Part shown: positions 16,077 through 22,461 of the stretch, in pieces
How positions within the stretch are numbered: the first letter of the stretch is position 1
Layout of the letters: each line of letters begins with the position of its first letter
NCBI GenBank assembly: GCA_003134435.1
Contig: PLBE01000195.1
Location: 28,317-71,684 of the forward strand
DNA length: 43,368 nt
Reading direction: 5' to 3'
DNA from: Acidobacteriaceae bacterium
GTDB lineage: Bacteria; Acidobacteriota; Terriglobia; Terriglobales; Acidobacteriaceae
Notes under the pieces: model-generated
Databases searched by the model: none
What the model was told of the DNA's origin: nothing
What the model saw: only the letters and a program-made list of their open reading frames with translations
Made by a program: the position numbers and the translations under genes

Positions 16077-16480
16077 CTCCTCTGATGCCGTTCGGCGATC
16101 AACTCGCGTAACTGTTCGATTAGATTCTCGACTGTAAAACCTGCCGCTCCAGCGCGAGACACGCAGTCCCCCACAATCTGGGTCAATTGCCGCTCGCGTT
16201 CCGCTCCTCCGCTTTTTGGCTTTTGGGCGCTAATAAATGTGCCCGTGCCTTGATGAGTCTCCAACAGTCCCCCCAGTTCGAGTTCGCGATAGGCGCGGAC
16301 GACGGTGTTGGGATTGATGGACAAATCGACCGCAAGCTGACGCACGGTTGGGAGTTGGTCGCCGATTTCGAGTGCGCCGGATGCGATGCCACCGCGCACT
16401 TGGTCGATGATTTGCCGATAGACCGGCACCCCACTCTGGAGGTCGAGGCGAAACCGATGAATGCGGCGACGCAGTGTCAT
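16073..16480 (-). CDS. GntR-family repressor, YtrA subfamily
   Basis: This is a 135-residue regulator. An N-terminal winged helix-turn-helix (about 12-80: PVYRQIIDQVRGGIASGAL, LPTVRQLAVDLSINPNTVVR, LLETHQGTGTFI) is followed by a short helical tail (VENLIEQLRELIAER). This layout, without a large effector domain, is that of the YtrA subfamily, whose members usually repress operons for membrane proteins encoded beside them. Here the coupled neighbour is a slipin. The start ATG 16478-16480 lies only seven bases from a perfect 26-base palindrome that spans its own promoter, so autorepression is very likely. The stop overlaps the slipin start. Confidence 0.95.
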   Translation of the reverse strand: MTLRRRIHRFRLDLQSGVPVYRQIIDQVRGGIASGALEIGDQLPTVRQLAVDLSINPNTVVRAYRELELGGLLETHQGTGTFISAQKPKSGGAERERQLTQIVGDCVSRAGAAGFTVENLIEQLRELIAERHQRR

Positions 16481-16487
16481 CGCCGCT

Positions 16488-16513
16488 CAATGTACTAGTA
16501 TACTAGTACATTG
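16488..16513. promoter_or_regulatory. perfect palindromic operator of the GntR operon
   Basis: A perfect 26-base palindrome has half-site CAATGTACTAGTA, centred between 16500 and 16501. It covers the -10 and the spacer of the promoter below. The size and position suit a dimeric YtrA-type repressor. Confidence 0.85.
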
Positions 16514-16517
16514 TCAA
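16489..16517 (-). promoter_or_regulatory. promoter of the gntR-slipin operon
   Basis: On the minus strand a perfect TTGACA (16512-16517) and TACATT (16489-16494) are 17 bases apart. The expected transcription start (about 16482) is only a few bases before the gntR ATG at 16480, so the message may be leaderless or nearly so. The operator overlaps both promoter elements. Confidence 0.7.
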
Positions 16518-16637
16518 GAACATTTGCGCGCTCTAGCGTCAGCAAGGCGACTTCGCTCACGAACAGGACTGGCTGGCTTCAGGCTTCCGTCCGATCGCCC
16601 TGATTCCGAAGGAATTCTGCCTCCCCATCTCGATCCT

Positions 16638-18185
16638 TCACGCCCAATACGTCCGATCCAGCGTCCGGTACTGAATCGCCTCGGCGATGTGTTTCGGTTC
16701 CAGCTGTGGCATTCCGTCGAGGTCGGCCACCGTGCGCGCCACTTTCAGAATGCGGTCATGGGCGCGGGCGCTTAGCCCTTGCTGCGCCATGGCGCGTTCC
16801 AGCAGGCGTTCGCAATCGGCGGAGAGTTCGCAGAACTTCCGAATCAGCTGCGTCGGCATTTGAGCGTTGCAGTACACCTTTTCCCGGGCGCAGGAAAACC
16901 GCTTCAACTGCACTTCGCGCGCCCCGATCACGCGCTCCAGAATGCTCGCGGAACTTTCCGACTCCTTCGTACTGCGCAGCTCTTTGTAGTTCACCGCCGG
17001 AACGTCGATATGAATGTCAATGCGATCGAGTAGAGGCCCCGAGATCTTCGACATGTAGCGTTGAATCATAGGCGGAGTGCAGTGGCATTCGCGGGTGCGG
17101 TCGTTGTGAAATCCGCAGGGACAGGGATTCATGGCCGCCGCCAGCATGAAGCGCGCCGGGAAAGTCAGCGACATGGCGGCGCGCGCGATACAAACGGTCC
17201 CGTCCTCGAGCGGCTGCCGCATGACATCGAGAACGTTGCGGGGAAATTCGGGGAATTCGTCGAGAAACAGAACCCCATTGTGAGCCAGCGAAACTTCCCC
17301 CGGCCGCGGAATCGCCCCGCCGCCGATCAGACCCGCGTCCGAGATCGTGTGATGCGGAGCGCGAAAGGGGCGCACGCCAACCAGCCCTGAGTGCGCATCG
17401 AGCACCCCCGCCACGCTGTGAATCTTGGTGGTCTCGAGCGCTTCTTCGAAAGTGAAGGGCGGGAGGATGGTCGGCATGCGTTTTGCCAGCATGGTCTTCC
17501 CGGATCCGGGCGGCCCGATCATCAGAATGTTATGACCGCCGGCGCAGGCGATTTCGAGGGCGCGCTTGGCGGTTTGCTGGCCGCGTACGTCTTTGAAATC
17601 CACGTGAAATTGCTGCGCCTGGGTCAGCAGTTGATCGGTATCAACCTGCAATCGCGAGACCCCATTGCCGGAGTTAATCAGGTGAATCACTTCCAGCAGT
17701 GACTTCACCGGATAGACCTCAACATCACCAACCATGGCGGCCTCGCGGGCGTTGACTTCGGGCACGATCAGGCGTTTCACCTTGGTTCGACGAGCCTCGA
17801 TCGCGATCGGCAAAGCGCCTCGCACTCCACGCACTCTGCCGTCGAGCGAAAGTTCGCCGACAAATAGCGCGTCCGGAACCTCCTTCTTATTGAGACCGCC
17901 GTAGGCACCGAGAATGCCTAGCGCCATGGGCAGATCGAAGCCGGAACCCTCTTTGCGAATGTCGGCAGGCGCCAGATTAATCGTGATCTGGGTGGGCGGA
18001 ATATCGTAGCCGCAATTTTTCAGCGCCGAGCGCACCCGGTCGCGGCTTTCTCGCACCGCGGCATCGGGCAAGCCCACCGTATGGAAGTGGTCTTCCGTCA
18101 TTTTGACGCCGGAAACGTCCACTTCAACCTCGATTATGTTGGCGTCAATACCGTAAACAGCGGCGCTCAGGGTCTTATAAAGCAT
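16638..18185 (-). CDS. comM: ComM/YifB family AAA+ ATPase (Mg-chelatase-like)
   Basis: This is a 515-residue protein with the YifB layout. The N-terminal Lon-protease-like fold domain comprises [40 protein letters not shown] and [20 protein letters not shown]. The AAA+ domain has Walker A GPPGSGKT and Walker B VLFLDE, with [20 protein letters not shown] between. The C-terminal Mg-chelatase-type lid contains [12 protein letters not shown] and [18 protein letters not shown]. In Vibrio, ComM is a hexameric helicase that promotes branch migration during natural transformation; in other bacteria the role is less clear. The frame extends to a GTG at 18203, but ATG 18185 gives the conserved start [12 protein letters not shown]. 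No other competence gene is nearby. Confidence 0.95.
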   Translation of the reverse strand: MLYKTLSAAVYGIDANIIEVEVDVSGVKMTEDHFHTVGLPDAAVRESRDRVRSALKNCGYDIPPTQITINLAPADIRKEGSGFDLPMALGILGAYGGLNKKEVPDALFVGELSLDGRVRGVRGALPIAIEARRTKVKRLIVPEVNAREAAMVGDVEVYPVKSLLEVIHLINSGNGVSRLQVDTDQLLTQAQQFHVDFKDVRGQQTAKRALEIACAGGHNILMIGPPGSGKTMLAKRMPTILPPFTFEEALETTKIHSVAGVLDAHSGLVGVRPFRAPHHTISDAGLIGGGAIPRPGEVSLAHNGVLFLDEFPEFPRNVLDVMRQPLEDGTVCIARAAMSLTFPARFMLAAAMNPCPCGFHNDRTRECHCTPPMIQRYMSKISGPLLDRIDIHIDVPAVNYKELRSTKESESSASILERVIGAREVQLKRFSCAREKVYCNAQMPTQLIRKFCELSADCERLLERAMAQQGLSARAHDRILKVARTVADLDGMPQLEPKHIAEAIQYRTLDRTYWA

Positions 18186-18427
18186 GGGGGCACCAGTGGG
18201 CACACGAAGGGGCTAACGCGGATGGGAGATTCCTATTGCCACGATAGCGGACGGCAATGCGCCCCGCTGTGATGGCAATCACCCCGTTACCGTGATGGAA
18301 CGCGAGTCAACGTTATCTCGTGGAAGGTCGTTTTCGGTGCTACGCTAGGGGCAATCTGGCGGAGTGTCGCACGATTCAGCCGGATGGCGACTGAGAACTT
18401 GTATTCTCGCGCCGGCGGAGTTCCACC

Positions 18428-20554
18428 ATGCTCGACGAAGGTCCCACTTCAAACCGTGCCGATCCGGTCTCGAACCGGCTGGAACGCGAAGAAAGCCAGT
18501 TGTGGCGTTGGGCGCTGGGCCTGCTCGTCTTATTCGCGGCGGCCGTGGCGGCTTTGTCGTGGCAGGAACTGAAAGACCTTCCTTACCGCCTGTGGGCGAT
18601 TCCCGCCGGCCTCTTCATGCTTGCCGTCTTGTTTGCCACCTATGCCTTCGGGCGCAAGCGCGAGGTTTCCGAACTCAAACAGATTCTTAAGGGCTTTCAG
18701 AATCAGGCAGGCGTAACTCCTTCGGAAGAGCAACTCGATCAGTTAGGCCAATTGATCATGCGTTCCCAGCGTAACTTCAAGGACCTGATCGATTCCCTGG
18801 ACGACGTGGCGCTCGCCATCTCGCTCGATGGTACTCTGCGCACGGTCAACCGGCGCACCACCGAGCTTCTCGGCATTCCCTATGCCCAACTGGTTGGCCA
18901 CAAACTCGAAGACTTTCTGGGCGCGCCGCTACGCCCGGAGGGTTCCTCCAGCCTGACCCGGTTTCTGGAGAAGCGGAACTGGTCGGGTGTGGTCGAAGTT
19001 CATCTTAAGGACAACTCGCGGCGCTTCTATGACTGCGTCGTCAATGCCATCGTCAAAGGCGGCGATGTCACCGGCGCCAGTGTGTTGGCCCGCGATGTCA
19101 CCAGACACCGCGAGAAGGAACAACGCTTTACGCAGCTGTTCGAATCCCTGCGGGAGGGCGTCTACATCAGCAATCCGGAAGGCAAACTGCTCGAAGTCAA
19201 CCCCGCCCTGGTGTCGATTCTAGGTTACGACTGCAAGGAAGATTTATTGAACCTGCCGCCCGAGCAACTGAGTCCTAATGGCGCCGAGCCGGTGCTGGGA
19301 CGCACCGGCAGCCAGAGCGGCACCACTCGCATCCGCGAGGTTCGACTGCGCAGAAAAGACGGCGGCGTCGCCGTCTGCGTCGACACCTCGACCGGCGTGA
19401 TCGAATCGGGCCGCGTGATTCGCTACCAGGGCACGCTGGTAGACGTCACCGAGAAGCGCGCCATGGAGCGACAGTTGCACCGTCAGGAAGAGTTCCGGCA
19501 ACACCTGCTGGAGAGCTTTCCCGATCTGATTCTTGTCCTCGATTTGAAGGGCCAGTACACCTTCGTGAGCGCCCGCATCGGCGAACTTCTCGGCTACGGG
19601 CCCGAACATCTCATGGGCAAGAGTGTCGAGGATGCGGAGAGCACGTCGCCGGAACTGGCCGCCCTTTACCGCACCGTCGCCACCGGCCAGAGTTCGCTGA
19701 CCTCGCGCGAATACGGCTCCCGTCACCGCGACGGTAGTTGGCGCACGATGCTCGGCATGGCCAGTCCTCTGCTGGATGCCGAAGGCAAACCGGCGGGCGT
19801 AATCATCTCCGTGCGCGATGTCACCATGGAGAAGAAGCTGGAGCAGCAGATCATTCAAAGCGAACGCCTCGCTGCCATGGGGCAGATGATCGGCGGCTTC
19901 GCCCACGAACTCAATAATCCGCTGACCAGCATTCTGGGCATGGCGGAACTGCTGCAGGAAGGCGAGGTTAGCGAGGCGGCCCGCAAACAACTCGTAATCT
20001 TGCATAAAGAAGCGCGCCGGGCGGCCGAGATTGTACAGAACCTGCAATACTTTGCCCGCCCACCGGCTCCGGGAAAAAGTCCGGTCGATCTGAATGAACT
20101 GGTGCAGCGCACCTTGCAGATGCAAGCGTATCCGCTGCGCAAGAGCAACATCACGGTCGACTTTCTGCCCGAACCGGCCATCCCCGCGATCGTCGCCGAT
20201 CCCAATCAACTGATGCAGGTCTTTTTAAACCTCGTACTGAATGCAGAACAGGCCATCCGAGAAAACCGCGAGAAAGGCACGATCCGGGTGCGCATTGGAC
20301 GCAAACCCGACTCCGTATGGCTTATGTTTCAGGACGACGGCCCCGGAATCGCCCCCGACAACCTTACCCACATCTTCGATCCATTCTTCACCACCAAGCG
20401 TCCCGGCCGCGGCACCGGCCTCGGACTCAGCATCTGCAAGACCGTGCTCCGCGAACACGGCGGAAATATCGAAGCCGCCTCGGCGCCCGATGGAGGCGCC
20501 GTCTTCACCATCACCCTGCCCGTGCCGGCGAAAGTGGACGCCGCCACGAAGTAA
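18428..20554 (+). CDS. membrane PAS-domain sensor histidine kinase
   Basis: This is a 708-residue kinase. Two membrane helices near the N terminus (about 27-45 and 56-75) have almost no periplasmic loop between them, so sensing is probably cytoplasmic or within the membrane. A short coiled coil precedes three PAS domains (about 113-230, 235-345 and 355-465), each ending in the familiar VRDVT or VDVTEK sequence. The HisKA H-box is GGFAHELNNPLTSILGMAEL (His493). HATPase_c has NLVLNAEQAI, DDGPGIAPDNL and GRGTGLGLSICK. The box resembles NtrB-type kinases, which normally pair with sigma-54 response regulators. It has no adjacent response regulator, so it is an orphan here. GGAG lies about eight bases before the ATG. 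Confidence 0.94.
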   Translation: MLDEGPTSNRADPVSNRLEREESQLWRWALGLLVLFAAAVAALSWQELKDLPYRLWAIPAGLFMLAVLFATYAFGRKREVSELKQILKGFQNQAGVTPSEEQLDQLGQLIMRSQRNFKDLIDSLDDVALAISLDGTLRTVNRRTTELLGIPYAQLVGHKLEDFLGAPLRPEGSSSLTRFLEKRNWSGVVEVHLKDNSRRFYDCVVNAIVKGGDVTGASVLARDVTRHREKEQRFTQLFESLREGVYISNPEGKLLEVNPALVSILGYDCKEDLLNLPPEQLSPNGAEPVLGRTGSQSGTTRIREVRLRRKDGGVAVCVDTSTGVIESGRVIRYQGTLVDVTEKRAMERQLHRQEEFRQHLLESFPDLILVLDLKGQYTFVSARIGELLGYGPEHLMGKSVEDAESTSPELAALYRTVATGQSSLTSREYGSRHRDGSWRTMLGMASPLLDAEGKPAGVIISVRDVTMEKKLEQQIIQSERLAAMGQMIGGFAHELNNPLTSILGMAELLQEGEVSEAARKQLVILHKEARRAAEIVQNLQYFARPPAPGKSPVDLNELVQRTLQMQAYPLRKSNITVDFLPEPAIPAIVADPNQLMQVFLNLVLNAEQAIRENREKGTIRVRIGRKPDSVWLMFQDDGPGIAPDNLTHIFDPFFTTKRPGRGTGLGLSICKTVLREHGGNIEAASAPDGGAVFTITLPVPAKVDAATK

Positions 20555-20575
20555 GTCGGGGTAGTTTGTGTAGCG

Positions 20576-20594
20576 ACGGGCCGCCCTCGCCCGT
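20576..20594. repeat. ACGGGC hairpin in a convergent gap, possible REP-like unit
   Basis: ACGGGC-N7-GCCCGT forms a six-base-pair stem between the kinase and thiolase stops. The context (gtagcgacgggccgccctcg) resembles short dispersed repeats I recall from acidobacteria. No second copy was found in the window. Confidence 0.35.
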
Positions 20595-20696
20595 GCAAGC
20601 CGAGCAAAGCTCGCCCCGCTGGCGTGCTAACTCGTAAATCTCGGAGATTCGCGCGCGCAAGATCCCGACTACTCTTGCAACCGCGTCCAGATCGCC

Positions 20697-21890
20697 CTAC
20701 CGCTCCACCGCCATCGCCACCGCATTCCCCCCGCCCAGACACAGCGCCGCGACCCCGCGGTGCACATCGCGCCGCATCATTTCGTAAATCAAGGTAACCA
20801 GCACGCGCGCGCCACTCGCGCCAATGGGATGGCCCAGAGCCACCGCCCCTCCGTTTACGTTCACGCGGTTCATGTCGAGGCCCAGCTCGCGAATCACGCC
20901 TAGCGCCTGCACGGAAAACGCCTCATTCAGCTCATAGAGATCGACATCGTCCTTCTTCCAGCCCGTCTTCTCCCATATTTTCTGCACCGCTCCAACCGGA
21001 GCCATCATCACCCACTTGGGCTCGACTCCGCTGGTCGCCTGCGCCACGATGCGGACCATCGCCGTCACGCCCAGTTCTCTGGCGCGCACGGCGCTGGTCA
21101 CAACCACGCCTGCCGCTCCATCGTTAACCCCGGGAGCATTGCCGGCGGTGACCGTGCCATCTTTTTTGAACGCGGGCTTGAGGGCGCGCAAGGCTTCAAT
21201 CGTCGTGTCTTCGCGCGGGCCTTCGTCTTTGTCGAAGATCACGGGCGGCTGGCCTTTCTTCTTGTTGGGGATTTCTACCGGAACAATTTGCGCCTTGAAG
21301 CGGCATTCCTTTTGCGCGGCGATGGCTTTGCCATGGGAGCTCACCGCGAACTCGTCCTGCTCTTCGCGAGTGATCCCGTATTTCTCCGCGACGTTCTCGC
21401 CGGTCAGCCCCATGTGATAGTCGTTGTAAATGTCCCACAGCCCATCGTGCACCATGGAGTCGACCAACTGTCCGTTGCCCAGGCGATATCCCTTGCGCGC
21501 ATTGGGCAAAAGATACGGCGCGTTGGTCATCGACTCCATGCCCCCGGCGACCACGATCGAACTGTTGCCGGTCTCGATGGCCTGCGCTGCGAGCGCGACT
21601 GCCTTCAATCCCGACCCGCATACCTTGTTTATGGTCATGGCGCCTACTTCCGGTGCAAGACCGCCGAATAGCGCTGCTTGTCGCGCCGGATTCTGACCGA
21701 GTCCGGCCGACACGACATTGCCCATGATGCACTCGTCGACTTGCTGCGGTTGCAGCTTCGCCCGCTTGACCGCTTCGCGCACGGCGACCGCTCCCAGTTG
21801 TGGAGCAGTCATCTCGCTCAGACTTCCCTGAAATTTTCCGATCGGGGTTCGGCATCCCGCAATGATTACAACTTCATTCGAACCGGCCAT
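20697..21890 (-). CDS. acetyl-CoA acetyltransferase (thiolase)
   Basis: This is a 397-residue biosynthetic-type thiolase. It condenses two acetyl-CoA to acetoacetyl-CoA or does the reverse, in the cytoplasm. Catalytic residues are all present: nucleophile Cys91 in [12 protein letters not shown], His354 in [14 protein letters not shown] and Cys384 in ALCLGGGNA. Other marks are [18 protein letters not shown] at the start and [13 protein letters not shown] in the middle. The start is ATG 21888-21890, with GAAGGAG eight bases upstream. The open frame continues to 22223, but that part is not thiolase-like and contains the promoter. It stands alone, without hydroxyacyl-CoA dehydrogenase or PHB genes beside it. 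Confidence 0.95.
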   Translation of the reverse strand: MAGSNEVVIIAGCRTPIGKFQGSLSEMTAPQLGAVAVREAVKRAKLQPQQVDECIMGNVVSAGLGQNPARQAALFGGLAPEVGAMTINKVCGSGLKAVALAAQAIETGNSSIVVAGGMESMTNAPYLLPNARKGYRLGNGQLVDSMVHDGLWDIYNDYHMGLTGENVAEKYGITREEQDEFAVSSHGKAIAAQKECRFKAQIVPVEIPNKKKGQPPVIFDKDEGPREDTTIEALRALKPAFKKDGTVTAGNAPGVNDGAAGVVVTSAVRARELGVTAMVRIVAQATSGVEPKWVMMAPVGAVQKIWEKTGWKKDDVDLYELNEAFSVQALGVIRELGLDMNRVNVNGGAVALGHPIGASGARVLVTLIYEMMRRDVHRGVAALCLGGGNAVAMAVER

Positions 21891-21977
21891 AATTGCGCTC
21901 CTTCGACGCCCTTCGCGACTGCCCTCCGCGCACTCTGTGCGCTCTCGTAAGCGACGCATCGCGCGAAAATCGTCTTC

Positions 21978-21983
21978 ATTATA
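21978..21983 (-). promoter_or_regulatory. -10 box for the thiolase gene
   Basis: A perfect TATAAT on the minus strand lies 87 bases upstream of the thiolase ATG. No good -35 is visible at 16-18 bases, so an activator or extended element may be needed. Confidence 0.4.
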
Positions 21984-22193
21984 GATGGAGGCAGGCTTCG
22001 GAAAGGCTCGCGACCGGCAATCAGGCCGCATTTTCAGCGCAGAGTATTTGCAAAGCCAGAAGCAGTGCGAACGCAACGCGCCGGCAGAACAATTGAGAAT
22101 GAGTGGCGATGTCACGCAAACTTTTCTGCGCGCGCGCATCGCGCATGTGACTTTGGTACAGCGTTGCATGCGACCGTTTCGATCATTTTTCTC

Positions 22194-22222
22194 TTGACTT
22201 CGTTTCGCGTTGACTCTATACA
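22194..22222 (+). promoter_or_regulatory. strong promoter of the micro-ORF/sRNA unit
   Basis: TTGACT (22194-22199) and TATACA (22217-22222) are exactly 17 bases apart, ten of twelve matching the sigma-70 consensus. Transcription would start near 22229. The remaining upstream part of this gap (21984-22193) shows nothing else I can support. Confidence 0.75.
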
Positions 22223-22287
22223 TTCAACTAGTTGCAACAATTCATCGTTGCGAAATTCCATGAAGAATGGAAAGGGAGAATAGATCC

Positions 22288-22335
22288 ATGGCAACCAAAA
22301 AGAAAGCAAAGAAGAAAAGCAGCAAGAAGCACTAA
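22288..22335 (+). CDS. 15-residue lysine-rich micropeptide
   Basis: The ORF reads MATKKKAKKKSSKKH and stops with TAA. Nine of fifteen residues are Lys, and there is no acidic residue. It has a convincing Shine-Dalgarno, GGGAG (22274-22278), nine bases before the ATG. It is the only ORF in a unit bounded by a strong promoter and a rho-independent terminator, so translation is likely although it is far too short for gene finders. Its composition resembles the tails of histone H1-like or HU-like proteins, suggesting nucleic-acid or ribosome binding, but this is inference. Alternatively the codons may only be part of a regulatory RNA. Confidence 0.6.
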   Translation: MATKKKAKKKSSKKH

Positions 22336-22359
22336 GAACCTGCAACAGGCAACGACAAA

Positions 22360-22390
22360 GGGGACGCGATGAGCGTCCCCAAAGTTTTTT
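22360..22390 (+). terminator. rho-independent terminator
   Basis: The stem GGGGACGC (22360-22367) pairs with GCGTCCCC (22373-22380) around a five-base loop. AAAG and six T follow. It ends the micro-ORF unit. On the other strand only three T follow the stem, so it is at most weakly bidirectional for the helicase gene. Confidence 0.92.
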
Positions 22391-22461
22391 GCGGTGATTT
22401 CTGATGGAGCCCCGGTCGCAAACACTAAAATGGGCGAGACGCAGTAATTCCCCGAGCCGCT

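Larger units (their letters stand above)
22224..22390 (+). ncRNA. candidate structured small RNA carrying a micro-ORF
   Basis: Promoter and terminator define a transcript of about 160 bases. The leader has three small inverted repeats: CAACTAGTTG (22224-22233), GCAAC-N8-GTTGC just after it, and TTCCAT-N5-ATGGAA immediately before the Shine-Dalgarno. It may act as an RNA, as an mRNA for the 15-codon ORF, or both. Confidence 0.5.

Noticed and set aside
19244-20209. 321-residue minus-strand ORF opposite the PAS kinase
   Set aside because: It is a shadow of the kinase and has no start signal or domain.
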